From Typha latifolia (Eukaryota > Streptophyta > Magnoliopsida > Poales > Typhaceae): a DNA stretch of 64,000 nucleotides. A program made the position numbers and the translations under genes. Where the stretch lies: the NCBI GenBank assembly GCA_019914945.1, contig CM034105.1, positions 7,688,001-7,752,000 of the forward strand, given 5' to 3'. The notes below the pieces were generated by a model. That model made no database searches, was not told the DNA's origin, and worked only from the letters and a program-made list of their open reading frames with translations. Numbering within the stretch: position 1 is the first letter of the stretch; each line of letters begins with the position of its first letter. Positions 1 to 11,960 of the stretch are shown here, piece after piece.

Positions 1-341
1 CTACTACCACACGATTGCGAGGATTCTTAGGGCTGATTGGGTATTATCGCCGCTTCATCGCCGGGTATGGCAAGATTGTTGCTTCTCTCACTTCTTTGTT
101 GAAGGACTCTTTTAGATGGACAGATGAAGCCACTACAGCCTTTGAAAAACTAAAAACAACAATGACAACGACGCCTGTTCTAGCTCTACCAAACTTCACC
201 AAAGAGATCATTGTGGAATGTGATGCATCGGGAGTTGGCATAGAAGCTGTACTAATGCAAGGAGGATGTCCCATAGCCTTCCTTAGCAAGACTTTATCAT
301 ATTTTGAGATTGTTACATGAGGTGTTGGATGATCTGGAGCG
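1..341 (+). pseudogene. Gypsy family A RNase H / integrase N-terminal fragment
   Basis: This is a piece of a Ty3/gypsy polyprotein running in from the left edge. The frame at 15-320 reads the end of reverse transcriptase ([14 protein letters not shown]) and the RNase H start ([16 protein letters not shown]). It then jumps, by an internal deletion near 300, to the region just before the integrase zinc finger ([13 protein letters not shown]). That last stretch continues at 1194 after the solo LTR, so the LTR landed in an already deleted copy. The closest relatives in this window are at 35139-36160 (plus) and 22.9-27.5 kb (minus). Not functional. Confidence 0.85.
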
Positions 342-1193
342 TGATATCTTTAGTTAGGATCTTTTCTAATTACCTTAGTTGTCTACTTTTATTTAAATAA
401 AATTCCTATAGGTCACGTTCGAATGCAGGAGAGGTCACGTTCGAACGCCCTTGCGAATGCTTACATCAGGTTCGCAAATACAGAGAATGCGTAGTACATA
501 TTCAAATGTAGTCGGGCGAGTTCAAATGCCTGCATCGCGTTCGCACATACAGAGTATGCCTTTTGTGCGTTCGAACACGATCGGGCGCGTTCGAATGCGA
601 TCGGCGGGAATTCTCTAGAATTAGGGTTATTTATTGATTTAGGACTTGTTGGCTAGCCTCCATATATATGTGGATCGCAACCAAATTGGTTATGCTATTG
701 GAATATTGATTTCTTACCTCTCTATCATCTTTCTACCGTAATCTCCCTCCTCTCTCTTCACCATCCTTCCACCTTTACCGTTGGCACGGTCTCTCCTAAC
801 TTCTAATCTCCCTCATTTGTCAAGTCCTCCATCTTCTTTGGGATCTCGACCACTTCTTTCCCTTCATCTATATCCCTAAAGCACATCCACCATCCACCTT
901 CATCTCCATAATCATCCATAACCCACCCTAACATCCACTCCACCAATCACCACCACCATCACCCGCGTTCTTTCATGTTTTTGTCTCAGTTGCAATTGGA
1001 ATCTGTGAAGGATGTAAATACAAAAATTGTAGTTCAGAGAGTTACGGATCTAATCCACTTTTTTCATAATTTTATAACTATAGAAGAATATTTAATAAAT
1101 ATTTTCCTACAGTTGCACAGACTGATTCCTATAATAAATCTAGATCTTGAAGGAATCATTTCGTAGCCTATCGTTTGGTACAAGAACCCATCA
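342..1193 (+). mobile_element. Solo LTR, family A, with 5-bp target duplication GAGCG
   Basis: It begins TGATATC and ends CATCA, and is flanked by GAGCG at 337-341 and 1194-1198. The interrupted integrase reading resumes directly after it, so this is a single LTR left after LTR-LTR recombination. It holds a GTTCGAACGC-type motif cluster at about 412-600 and a TATA block at about 648-680 (CCATATATATGTGG). The usual family end (CCTATC) is at 1173. The last 20 bases (1174-1193) are one extra unit resembling a primer-binding site followed by a new end (TTTGGTACAAGAACCCATCA). Confidence 0.85.
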
Positions 1194-1370
1194 GAGCGCC
1201 ATCCAGAGTTGGAGAATCAAGGCAGTTTGCTGCTAGACCGCGGATGTATTCGGGTGCCCGCAAATGATGGATTACGGTAGAAATTATTGGAGCACTTCCA
1301 CCAAACTCCAAAGGCTGGTCATGAGGGTGTCTTGAGAATGTATAAGAGGATATCTTAGAGTTACACATGG
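1194..1370 (+). pseudogene. Gypsy family A integrase zinc-finger fragment
   Basis: It continues the reading frame cut by the solo LTR: PELENQGSLLLDRGCIRVPA, then KLLEHFHQTP and HEGVLRMYKRIS, typical of the HHCC region of gypsy integrase. Stop codons interrupt it. It ends abruptly at about 1370 where family B LTR sequence starts. Confidence 0.8.
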
Positions 1371-1795
1371 CCAGTCGAGGGAGGTTAGAAGCGACGGTGG
1401 CGGGGAACGAGAGAACGAGAGAGAAGAAGATGAAAGAGACTAGGGCAAAATTCAATTCATTCAATAATGACTCCTTGGTTGTCATCCACACATTTAGAGG
1501 CTAACCAAATAATTCAAAAATGGCAATTATTAACCCTAAAAATAGTGGATTTTTGCCAATCGCTTTCGAACGCGCTCGAACGCACATTTTGCATTCTCTG
1601 TATTTGTGAACCTAATGTAGGCGTTCACAAACGTGTTCGAACGCACCCCACCCGTGTTCGATTGCGACATATAGAAAACCTTTTTTTCTTTTTTTTTTCC
1701 TTTTTTTCCTAAAAGAAACACTACAACAAGAATAAAAGACAACCCTAAAGTGTATCCATACTCGAGACGACATTAGTGAAGCCCGAATCGTATCA
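1371..1795 (-). repeat. 3' LTR of B1, truncated
   Basis: It matches the right half of the other family B LTRs: the promoter block complement (GGCTAACCAAATAATTCA), a GTTCGAACGC cluster at 1560-1665, and the end GAATCGTATCA at 1795. The outer part, which should begin TGATACGATCTCC, has been lost at 1371. Confidence 0.85.
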
Positions 1796-1822
1796 ATCCA
1801 CCAAGCTTCCGCAATCTTGTCC

Positions 1823-2330
1823 TCAAGGTGCGAAATTAGGGAAGTGATCCATGATATCTGACTCGAGCTCCCAGGTAGACTCGTCAATGGGCTTGCCTAA
1901 CCACTCGATCAACACTTCTGTCTCCAACCTGGATCCATGGCGTCTTCTCCTATGGCCTAAGACTCGGACCGGTTCAGCTGGGCAATCTTCCTCTATTGGT
2001 TTGGGCAAGGCCAAACCCACCACATGGTTAGGCCCGCTTGGTTTGAGCGTCTCCAATTTGACGAGTTAGCAGATTTGGAATTCACGCACATATTTCTTCA
2101 TGTCTAACTTCATCATTGTCCATGTACAGCTTTGGGCCAGCCGCTTATAGGTACGTAAGACCCCTTCATGGCCTGCTATAGGGGTATCATGGAAGTGTGC
2201 CATCAATAGTCTTTGTAGCTCTTCGTCCGCGGGTAACTTGATCTACCCGCGCTCGAGTACTAACCCATTGCGCTCCTCGTGCTCAGGGTGGCTCGAGGGG
2301 TTCTCTCTCAGCTCCTCCATGAGTCGGACT
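1823..2330 (-). pseudogene. B1 integrase fragment and chromodomain
   Basis: The minus frame at 2056-1823 carries a chromodomain: RRRRHGSRLETEVLIEWLGK, then STWELESDIMDHFP, followed by the stop just before the polypurine tract. Chromodomains of this kind steer chromovirus integration toward marked chromatin. Further right (2060-2330) is the integrase zinc-binding region (HEGVLRTYKRLA equivalent), out of frame. The integrase catalytic core is absent. Confidence 0.8.
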
Positions 2331-2416
2331 AGATCATTATCCTTTGCATTGGCGCTCCGCATATCTGAGAAAAAGAGAAAGAAGCGAGCTCACTTGCGTC
2401 CCCTACGCTTGGAAGT

Positions 2417-4150
2417 TCAAAGAACAGTTGATTTCCATCCAATGTGAAAATTTGGCCTTGCACCTTCAGCTCCAAACCTCCACAAATAAAATTTGGCCCG
2501 CAATATGGTGCCATCTCCAATCATCACATCGAATTTATCCGTGGGTTCCGACTCAAGCCCAATCTTCCTAAGAAGCCTCTTGTCAATAAAGTTGTGGGCG
2601 AACCCGGTGTCAATCAAGATTCTCACTATGGTTTTCTTGACTACACCGTTCACCCGCAAAGTCTTTGGTGCAGCTGTCCTGCCAATAGGCGTGGAGGAGA
2701 TCTCAGCCATCATGTTCTCGACATGTTGCTCCTCAGCTACTCCTCCTTGCTGTCCAGCCACACCCTCATCTTTAGCTGCAATCTCATCCTCAGCCTCCTC
2801 CAATCCGTCTATTAGCATCACTGACCCTATTGGTTTAGCACAGTGATGTTCGGGTACAAACTTCTCATCCCAACAAAAGCATAGGCATTTGGCTCTTTCT
2901 TCCTCCACTTGAGCTGGTGTGAGTGCTCGACTTGGACCTTTAAGTGCATACTTCACATCTTAGGAGGGCTTCACGGGTGCACGTGGAGGCACCGTTGCAG
3001 CAGCGGCTCTTGGTACGCCAATAACATTTCCTGCTGCTATGGTAGGCTAAACTGGATTGTGGCTTTCTTGGCTCGTCTAGTTCTGTTTGAGGTATATCAT
3101 CATGGCTCGATGTTTGTCTTCCAAGAGTATTGCATCTTCAAAGGCCTCCTTTAAGGTTCTTGGCTCTAAAGCCCTCACGTCGGCTTATATGTCTCCCCGC
3201 AGCCCAGAGATGAAGGTGCTGCGAAGTTGTTGATCCGTCCATAGAGGTTGGCATCGGCTACTTATCCTCTCAAATTCTTCTTGGTATGCCCCAACGGTGG
3301 TCCTTTGCACCGTCTTTGAGAGGAGAGCATTGAAGTCTTCATACCCCGATGCTCCAAATCGTCACGTGATATTGGTGCAGATATCAGCCCAAGTTTCAAT
3401 CACCTCATGGGCATCGGCTGCTCGAAACTAGTGAAGCACTACATAAGGTGGAAGCTCACAAGCGTCACCTTATATTCTCCCACTGTACCCTGGTACGCGA
3501 AGAATTGTTCCGTCCTATACAACCAATCGATCAAATCACCACCTTTGAACTTGGAAAATTTGAGACACATGATTTGTCCATGGATACCGTTGTCTCCATC
3601 CGGATTATTTCCAAGTACTTGTCTAACTAGAGGAGGATGCACCATGAATGGTTGATGATCCCTCCTTCGGTTTTGGTTAACTCAACGCAGTTCCAGTTCG
3701 TATTGCCCCACCCAAGGATCTAGATCTCCAAGACGATCTCCATTTTGGTTCGCTGTCGGATGGGCTCACCTGCAATTGGGCCTAGTGGAACCATCCTTGC
3801 TTGTCTCTACCCATAGGGTAGTGGCAACGAGGGCTCTTGTTGGTGCAAATTCTGAATCGGTGGCGATGGGTTCATGGGGGTGGACTCGCGTCGTGGGGTT
3901 GTTGGTGTATTTCCGTTCGCCATGGCTTCTCTTGTCGCCCGTATTTCACGCATCATCTGGTTATTGATGGCCATTTGGTCAGAAAGAGACTCAATCATGG
4001 CTTGAATGCTAGGCTCTTTGGTATTTAGATTTGGTCAGGCGGTTCCACGGGTGGAAGTTCTCGTAGCCATCTCCCCCTCCTCTATTGGGGAGATCTGTTC
4101 CTCCTCGTTTCGCCATGCAGCCATAGCTCTGGTGGTTGTCATTGGAAGCA
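2417..4150 (-). pseudogene. B1 gag and protease remnant
   Basis: Reading leftwards from the primer site: a gag N-terminus with a helix-rich QMAINNQMM segment (about 3950), a proline-rich stretch, the gag core (FKGGDLIDWLYRTEQFF at about 3540), the zinc knuckle (CFCWDEKFVPEHHC, about 2860), and the aspartic protease (ILIDTGFAHNFIDKRLL, about 2600) with the DTG active site. Several stops and frameshifts break it. Protease is fused near 2410 to integrase-region sequence by deletion. Confidence 0.85.
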
Positions 4151-4184
4151 CATGTCCAACAAATGGTGGCTTTGATACCACTCT

Positions 4185-5088
4185 TGATACGATCTCCCCT
4201 TAGGCTAAGGTTCGATCTATCCCATTTTCAGATCTGGACAGAATCTGCATGGAATTTTGAAAATGGATCCCGGACGAAACAGCCGTCGGATCAATGTGAA
4301 ATACCTAATGCATCCTTAGTTGATTCTACGATATTTATATGTTGTAGCCTAAGAAAATAGCTTTCCAGCAAATCTAGTTTCAGGGAAATCAGAAGGTGGG
4401 ATTTCAAAATATCTTCCAAGAAGTAGACAAACGTCAGGGAGTCCGTCTAAGGATCCTTGGATAGAGGCATGAGATCCTAGATGTTGATGGATGGTAGTCT
4501 ACTAACAATAATGGGGTGATACCAGTGAGTAAGTAGAGATGGAAGGATTATGGATGATGGAAGGGGTTAGGGCAAGGTGATAGTTAGATTGGAAGAAGGG
4601 GGAGTGGGCCGCCCCTAAGGGACTAGGGTGAGTGGACAGTCGAGGGAGGTTAGAAGCGGCGGCGCCAGGGAACCAGAGAATGAGAGAGAAGAAGAAGAAG
4701 GAGACTAGGGCAAAACTCAATTTATTCAATAATGACTCCTTGGTTGCCATCCACATCTTTAAAGGCTAACCAAATAATTCAAAAATGGCAATTATTAACC
4801 CTAGAAATAGTGGATTTTCGCTGATCGCATTCGAACGCACTTAAACGCACCAGGGAGGTTAGAAGCGGCGACACCGGGGAACAAGAGAACGAGAGAACGA
4901 GAGAACGAGAAAACGAGAGAGAAGAAGATGAAGAAAACTAGGGCAAAACTCAATTCATTCAATAATGACTCATTGGTTACCATCCACACCTTTAGAGGCT
5001 AACCAAACAATTCAAAAATGGCAATTATTAACCCTAGAAAGAGTGGATTTTTGCCCGAGATGACATTGGTGAAGCCTGAATCATATCA
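4185..5088 (-). repeat. 5' LTR of B1, with an internal partial duplication
   Basis: It starts TGATACGATCTCCCC beside the primer site and ends CATATCA. A segment of about 210 bp (about 4634-4848) is repeated at about 4850-5055: both copies carry AGGGAGGTTAGAAGCGGCG, the purine-rich GAGAGA stretch, the promoter block and AATTATTAACCCTAGAAA. The GTTCGAACGC cluster typical of the family is reduced to a few bases near 4830. Confidence 0.8.
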
Positions 5089-5720
5089 TGAGGACATCTA
5101 AAACTCACAGTACCCATTGTGAGTGTAAAAAGTTGTTTTGTACACATCCGAGGGGGGTGCACATCCAAGAGGTGCACTTGATGTGATCCAAACCTAATCG
5201 GATCACTTTGGAGGAAATTTGGGCTCGATGGGTTGAGCCAACTTATCTTGACTAGGTTACCTACTATTTTTAGTCACGTGCTATTTTGGTGGAGACCTAG
5301 TTAACTAAGTCATTTGCTAATTTTGGTAAGTTATCTATTTGGGTTAGCTGTGTTACTTAGTTTTAATTCGAGTCTGAGTGAAGTTAGCCTCTATATATAT
5401 GTGGGAGCAATCCATTTTGAGGATTATGCAATATTTGAGTTTATCTCCAAATCCCTAATCTCTCCTCGCTCTTTCTTTATCTCATTCTCTCCTCTTTCAC
5501 ATTCCTTCAACCCTAGACATTGCCCACCATCAAAATGACACTAGCACTTCCCTTTTTTTCTATCAATCCCTCTAGATCCTTAGGGCCGGTCCGTTCTCTC
5601 CCTTCTTCCCTTCTAATCCCTTTATCTATACATTCACCATGTCCTTACCCTCGCTGCCCACACCACAACCACCAATAGCAACCACCATCACCACCTCTGC
5701 CACCACCCTATACTGTCGTA
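5089..5720 (+). repeat. LTR-like remnant related to family F
   Basis: From about 5169 the sequence resembles the solo LTR at 13667-14480: it starts TGATGTGATCC, carries the shared promoter block GTTAGCCTCTATATATATGT at 5384-5403, then a pyrimidine-rich leader. Boundaries are unclear and no target duplication is seen. 5089-5168 is unassigned. Confidence 0.55.
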
Positions 5721-6066
5721 TCAATCTCAAATTAGATACTGATTAGACACAAGATAAAGTCTGAATATAAATATGATTTGAATACCAAAATTATAGATCA
5801 TGATATGACAGAGTCAATCTACTAAGTTTTGTGTTTTTCTATGTTATAAGAATATTACCTAAAATTATGCATATTGAAATTTGTGTATCTCGAAATAAAT
5901 TCCTACAATTCAAGTTCGTACAGCTCTTGCTCAGATAGGATCATCTCAAGTGCCCTCGGTCATACCAGATCAAAGCCACCTTTCCCTAGACCAGATGCCG
6001 ACTATGAGAGTCATGGCATTGTGATATCACGAGGGCACATTCGTTGTTCCCATAGCGATAGGCTTC
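5721..6066. other. Unassigned sequence between LTRs
   Basis: An open frame runs through part of it (5874-6066, then on into the LTR), but it has no motif I recognise. It is probably debris of an older element. No gene is supported. Confidence 0.4.
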
Positions 6067-6885
6067 TGATACAATTCGGACATCACCGATGTCGTCTCGA
6101 GCATGGATACACTTTAGGGGTGTCTTTTATTCTTGTTTTAGTGTTTATTTCACGAAAAAAAAGTTTTATGTATGTCGCGGTCGAACGCGGGTGGGGTGCG
6201 TTCAAACGCGTTTGCGAATGCCTGCATCAGGTTCGCAAATACAAAGAACGCAAAATGTGCGTTCGAACGCGATTGGCGAAAATCCACTATTTTTTGAATT
6301 GTTTGGTTAATAATTGTAATTTTTGAATTGTTTGGTTAGCATCTAAAATTGTGGATAGCAACCAAAGAGTCATTATTGAATGAATTGAGTTTTGCCCTAG
6401 TCTTCTTCTCTCTCGTTCTCTCATTCCCCGGCACCACCGCTTCTAGCCTCCCTCGACCGGCCAGTCACCCTAGTCCCTTAGGGGCGGTTCACTCCTCCCC
6501 CCTTCTTCCAATCTCTCTATTACCTTGCCCTAACCCCTTCCATCATCCATAATCCTTCCACCACCACTTACCCACCGGTGTCACCCCATTAACGCCGGTC
6601 TACAACCATCCATCAACACCTCGGATCTCATGCATCCATCCACAGATCCATAGACGGACTCCTTGATATTCGTCTACTTCTCGGGCGATATCTTGAGATC
6701 CCACGGTCCGATGTTCCCACAATTAGATTTGTTGGAAAGCTCTTTTCTAGGCTACAACATATAAAAATTTCACGTTGATCCGATGGCTTTATCTTCTGGG
6801 ATCTATTTCTAAATTTCTGTGTTAGATTCTGTCCAGATCTGAAAACGGGATAGATCAAACCTTATCCCAAGGGGAGATTGTATCA
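6067..6885 (+). repeat. 5' LTR of B2
   Basis: It begins TGATACAATTCGG and ends GATTGTATCA. It contains the motif cluster at 6178-6272 (GGTCGAACGCGGG, GTTCAAACGCGTTTGCGAA, GTTCGAACGCG) and the promoter block at about 6330-6366. No matching 3' LTR or target duplication is present. Confidence 0.85.
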
Positions 6886-6886
6886 A

Positions 6887-6902
6887 GAGTGGTATCAGAG
6901 CG
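6887..6902 (+). promoter_or_regulatory. Primer-binding site of B2 (initiator Met-tRNA type)
   Basis: GTGGTATCAGAGCG lies four bases after the LTR end TATCA. TGGTATCAGAGC is the standard plant retroelement site complementary to the 3' end of initiator Met-tRNA. Confidence 0.85.
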
Positions 6903-6927
6903 ACCATTTCACGGACATGCGCTTTTG

Positions 6928-7655
6928 ATGACAACCACCAGAGTCATGGCTGCACAGTGAAATGAAGAGGAAGAGATCTCCCCAATAGAGGAGGGGGAGA
7001 CAGCTGCGGAAATTTCCACCCGCGGAACCGCCCGACCAAATCTAAATACCGAAGAGCCTAGCATTCAAGCCATGATTGAGTTTCTTTCCGAGAAAATGGT
7101 CATCAATATCCAAATGATGATGGAGATGATGCGGGAAATATGGGCGACAAGAGAAGCCATGGCGAATAAAAATGCACCAACGACCCCATGACGCGAGTCC
7201 TCCCCCATGAACCCGCCGCCACCGGTTCAGAATTTGCATCGACAAGAACCTCTACTGCCACCACCCTATGTGCAGAGACAAGCAAGGATGGTTCCACCAG
7301 GCCAAGTTGCGGGTGAGCCCATCCAACGAGCGAACCAAAATGGATCATCTTGGAAATCTAGATCCTTGGGCGGGGCAATACGAAACAGAACCGCGTCGAG
7401 TTAACCAAAACCAAAGGAGGGATCATCAACCCTTCATGGTGCATCCTCCTCCAGTTAGATAAGGACTTGGATATGATCCGTATTGAGACAATGGTATCCG
7501 TGGGCAAATCGCGCGTCTCAAACTTCTTAGGTTCAAAGGTGGTGACCCGATCGATTGGTTGTATAGGGCAGAACAATTCTTCGCATACCAGGGTACAGCG
7601 GAAGAATATAAGGTGACGCTTGCGAGCTTCTACCTTGAAGATGCAGCACTTCATT
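6928..7655 (+). pseudogene. B2 gag fragment
   Basis: It starts ATGACAACCACC and reads an acidic N-terminus (EEISPIEEGE), a methionine-rich helical segment (NIQMMMEMMREI), a proline-rich linker and the start of the gag core (FKGGDPIDWLYRAEQFF at about 7530). Stop codons occur near 6957 and 7190. It is cut at 7655 by the family D LTR, and the zinc knuckle is not present downstream. Confidence 0.85.
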
Positions 7656-10096
7656 TGTAACGCCCCCACCTGGCATAGGCACGTGCCCACGAGCCCACAT
7701 GGCACCCGCGGCTCACGCGACAAGTCGGGCAGGGCCCGCCACACATAGATACACTCCTGTGCAGATATAATCTAACACCAAATAAATTATACTATCAACT
7801 AAATAAACATGTTAATATATGAATATCCAAGTCCACAGAATATACACTAGACCACTACATAATTTGGTAGGACCCACACAGGCCACAACAAACCATTAAG
7901 ATACAACTAAACAACTGAGATATGAGTACACTATAATCTGACATGTGTTATACAAATCATCGTCTATATAATGAAGTACAAACATCAAATAATGGTACAA
8001 CTCAATACCTAGTTAAAGTATCTTCTACACCATCTCACGCCTATAACTCACATCATCTTTGCTCTAAAATATCTCCTCAGAATACCTCAAGTCGCTATCA
8101 CGTATCATAATATTTGGGGGGTTAGAAAAGAAATAAAGAGAGAGTCATGAGCAAAAGGCTTAGTGAATAGACCTTATCCCGAATCAATGATGTCAAACGG
8201 AGAGTAAATCATGTACTGAATAATATAAATCAGAAAGCAGCATGATGCCATGTATGAGCATGTATATATGTATCATCAATGACATAAATATAAATAAAAT
8301 CAATTCACATGAATGAGCATGTTATATCCTCAACCAAAAATATATCTCATGATAAAATTACAATATAACATCACCGAATATAAAAACATATGATGTATAA
8401 TTATCACGATCCAATGATATTAGTCACATCAATGATGATGCATGATGCATACCAACCACTAGATAATCATATATGTCAAAGCCAGATATAATCCACATAT
8501 CTCTCACTATCACAATCTCCATCTGAACTCTAAATATCATCCACCATGTTGGACTATGGTACCCGACCCCAAAATCCATACTCATCATGCCACAAGCTTA
8601 GAGAATACACTGTCATACGCTAAGGGTATCTCTGTAGATAAATCATACCCTGTCATACGCTAAGGGTATCTCAGAAGAAAGTAATCATACCTTGCCATAC
8701 GTTAAGGGTATATCAATGATAGTTGTACCCTGTCATACGCTAAGAGAACAACCATCAGCCATCACCATAAAGTGCCATACACTAAGAGTATGTCCAGTAC
8801 CAGTCCGGACCAGATACCGTTCCAGCCATCACATCATATCACATCACATCACATCACATCACATACACATGTACTTTTATGATTTCCTATATATGATAAA
8901 TCATATGCATATATTCAGTACTGCAATATATCATACAACTCATAAATTTAGGTGGTAAAGAAGCCAAGAGAAAAATAATGTAATGTCGACTTCAATCATG
9001 TATCTAACACATGCATACTCCTGCTAGTCTATCACATGCACACTCATGCTAGAGATTATCTCGGTATAAAATCATAACAATATAATCATCTCCAATCATC
9101 TCTATATATCACCAATGTACTCATATCCCAGATCAGCCTAATTAAATGCATGATAAAATATGCTTGACTGAAATCATCTCTATATAAAGTTATATAATCA
9201 TGTTGGAGGCCAAAACATATATGTACATAATAAATAATATATCCCAATTTGAGAAAGGCGTATAGGGGATAAGACTACTCACAGTCTGATCAAAAGACAC
9301 GAGCCACACATCTCTCATATCTGTCAATCAAACATCAACTCATCGTCAGGGTCCACGGGGTTTCACATAAGGAGGTTCGGGGTCTAAAAATATTTAAGTA
9401 TTATGATGATAGCCGTTTATCTCATTTAGAATTCATTGGTGTAAAATATAATAAATTATTTGATTTTATTAAATAACCTGATATACATTATATATATAAT
9501 TATGATAACCTTATTCTAATTATATATTACGCATATAATAATTAATCTCTTTAAGCATAAAAGAATCAGATATACAATAATATAATTAAAATATATGTAC
9601 ATAAAATAACTAACTATAATTCAATTATTTAGCAATTACTACTTTTACTTAACTAGTTACTAATCATACATATAATAATCATTATCCATAAATATAAAAA
9701 TAATTATCTGAGCTCAGCATTTTATTGCATAGAAAATAATATATAATAATAATAAGGTGCTAGAAACACATTGTATATTCAAATATATTAAAAATATATG
9801 CATGTATAAGCATACATATACATTAATAGAAACTTATGTAATTTAATTATTTTTAATAAAACTAACTATATAAAATATAAGATTAGTATCAATATGATTA
9901 CATGTATTAATCTAATAAACAATGGCTAAACTATACATAATCATATGCAAGTATTTATAACTATAATTAATAAATTATTACACTAAAAATACTTAGCTAA
10001 TACTTATACTAGTGAGTGTAAATTATCAAAATAATCTACCATCTAGATAAACTGATTTATCTAAATTTTAGAAAATAAATCATATAATAAATTATA
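7656..10096 (+). mobile_element. Truncated giant LTR, family D (copy D1)
   Basis: It starts TGTAACGCCCCC, as does the complete copy at 38419-41555, and follows it over about 2.4 kb of AT-rich non-coding sequence. It stops at about 10096, before the GC-rich terminal 700 bp seen in the complete copy, where family B protease begins. So it is a D LTR inserted in gag whose right end, with the adjoining gag tail, was later deleted. Compared with the copy at 38 kb it has about 100 extra bases near 9510-9620. Confidence 0.75.
8605..8815 (+). repeat. Short tandem repeats, core CATACGCTAAGGGTAT
   Basis: Five to six imperfect units of roughly 40-55 bp, each with a core like GTCATACGCTAAGGGTATCT, lie inside the D LTR. 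The same array appears reversed at about 51345-51480 in copy D4. In copies D2 and D3 this place holds a different repeat with CCGGGTACCGGGT. Confidence 0.75.
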
Positions 10097-11960
10097 TGAG
10101 AATCTTGATCGACACCGGGTCCACCCACAACTTCATTGACAAGAGGCTTTTTAGGAAGATTGGGTTCGAGTCGAAACCCACGGATGGATTCGATGTGACG
10201 ATTGGAGATGGCACCACCTTGCGAGCAGATTTTATTTGTGGAGGTGTCGAGTTGAAGGTGCAAGGCCAAATTTTCACATTGGATCTTTATCCGTTGGCCT
10301 TGCGAGGTGCCGACATCATTTTGGGGACTCCATGGCTTCAAAGCTTAGGGCCCCTAACATTTGATTTTACAAATCTCACACTTACATTTTGGAGGAATGG
10401 TTGAAGAGTGCTGCTGGATGGAAATCAACCGTGACAAGGGCCAATATTGCAACTGCTGTTGGGACTTCTATGTGCAAGGGATCGAGCTCACTCTCTTGCA
10501 AATGGCTATTGCTGAACCAGAACGTCCACCATCAAGTGAAATACCCGCTGACATGAAGGAGCTGCTGTAGGAATTCAGAGACCTCTTCGAGGAACCCCGA
10601 GGACTACCGCTGACCCGTCGGCACGACCACCACATTTAGATCATTCCAGGGGTTGAACCAGCAAATGTTCGTCCATATCGGTACCCACATATCCAGAAGG
10701 AGAAGATCAACAAATTGGTGGTGGAAATGCTAGAGCAAGGGATTATTAAACCGAGTAGGAGCGTCTACTCATCACCAATGCTGCTGGTTCAAAAGAAAGA
10801 CGGGAGTTGGCGATTTTTCGTCGACTACCGAGCCTTGAGTGCAATCATCGTCAAAGACTGGTACCCAATACCAGTGATCGAGGAGTTGTTGGACGAACTT
10901 ACCGGGTCGGCTTACTTCAGCAAACTTGACTTAAGAGCGGGGTACGATCAAATCCGCGTCGACCCGAAAGATGTTCACAAAACGGCATTTTAGATTCACA
11001 ATGGCCACTACAAGTTCTGAGTCATGTCGTTCGGGCTCACCAATGCACTGGCTACCTTCCAAGGGCTAATGAATGACCTTTTTCGCCCACTCTTGCGTCT
11101 GTATGTGCTCGTCTTCTTTGACGATATTCTAATGTATAGGAGGAATTGGAGCGAACACTTGTTGTATGTACGTGAGGTGTTGAATATCTTGCGACAAAAC
11201 TAGTTAAAAGTCAAGATGAGCAAGTGCCTTTGGGGTGATCCACGAGTGGAGTACTTGGGTCACATAATCTCAGTGAGAGGAGTGGAAGCCGATCCAAGCA
11301 AGATTAAAAACATGGTGGACTGGCTGATTCCCACTAATCAGCAGGAATTGAGGGGATTCCTTGGGTTGACGGGGTACTATCAGCGATTTGTTGCCAACTA
11401 CAGCAAGATTGCTGCCCTGTTGACCTCCTTAATTAGAACAGGAGGGTTTCAATGGACGAGCAAGGTGATGGAGGCTTTCGAACCATTGAAGACAGCCATG
11501 TCTACCGTACCGATTTTGGCTCTACCGGATTTCAGTAAGCCCTTCGTGGTGGAATGCGACGCTTCAGGTGAGGTCATTGGAGTTGTTTTGATGCAAGAGG
11601 GCAGGCTCATGACATATATGAGCAAGGCATTATCGAACCAGTCGCGATAGCATACCTACGAGCGTGAAATGCTAGCAATTCTGCATGTCGTCACCAAATG
11701 GCAATCCTACTTGATTGGCCAAAGGTTTACTATCTGCACGAACCAGCGTAGCTTACCCTACCTCATGGAGCAATGTGTGTACACCCTGGCACAACAACAG
11801 TGGGTCACGAAACTTCTTGGGTATGACTATGAGCTAGTCTACAAAAAGGGAATCGAGAACTGAGCTACCGATGCCCTTTTGCGCCAACCAGGCACAAGTA
11901 AACTAGCTTCCTTTTTAGCACCAACCCTTCCTCAATTTTCAGATCTGTGGGGGAACCTAT
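10097..11960 (+). pseudogene. B2 pol fragment: protease, reverse transcriptase, RNase H
   Basis: Protease comes first (MRILIDTGSTHNFIDKRLF, 10096-10150). Reverse transcriptase follows: [15 protein letters not shown] at 10780, [15 protein letters not shown] at 10925, catalytic VFFDDIL at 11111. RNase H has VECDASGEVIGVVLMQ at 11552 and a connection ending near WVTKLLGYDYELVYKKG at 11800. In-frame stops at about 10637, 10993, 11204, 11650 and 11863 break it. Homology fades after about 11940. Dead polyprotein. Confidence 0.88.

Larger units (their letters stand above)
1371..5088 (-). mobile_element. Deleted Ty3/gypsy chromovirus, family B (copy B1)
   Basis: Minus-strand element. The 5' LTR is on the right (4185-5088). 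Next to it a primer site (TGGTATCAAAGCC on the minus strand, about 4172-4182) is complementary to initiator Met-tRNA. Gag and protease follow leftwards to about 2410. A large deletion then joins protease to the integrase N-terminus (about 2060-2330), followed by the chromodomain (1823-2056), a polypurine tract (about 1796-1815) and a 3' LTR truncated on its left (1371-1795). Reverse transcriptase and RNase H are missing, so the copy is dead. Confidence 0.85.
6067..11960 (+). mobile_element. Ty3/gypsy chromovirus, family B (copy B2), 3' truncated
   Basis: Plus-strand element with a 5' LTR (6067-6885), a primer site (TGGTATCAGAGC at about 6890), gag (6928-7655), a truncated family D LTR (7656-10096), then protease, reverse transcriptase and RNase H (10097-about 11960). 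The end of gag including the zinc knuckle is missing around the D insertion. Integrase, chromodomain and 3' LTR are absent. Confidence 0.85.

Noticed and set aside
412..600. GTTCGAAC motifs as tRNA genes or pol III B-boxes
   Set aside because: No cloverleaf, no A-box at proper distance, and the motif is a longer palindrome in tandem. The B-box likeness is kept only as a possible origin.
5874..6326. 150-codon plus-strand frame as a gene
   Set aside because: It runs into and through the family B LTR, which starts at 6067, and has no recognisable domain.
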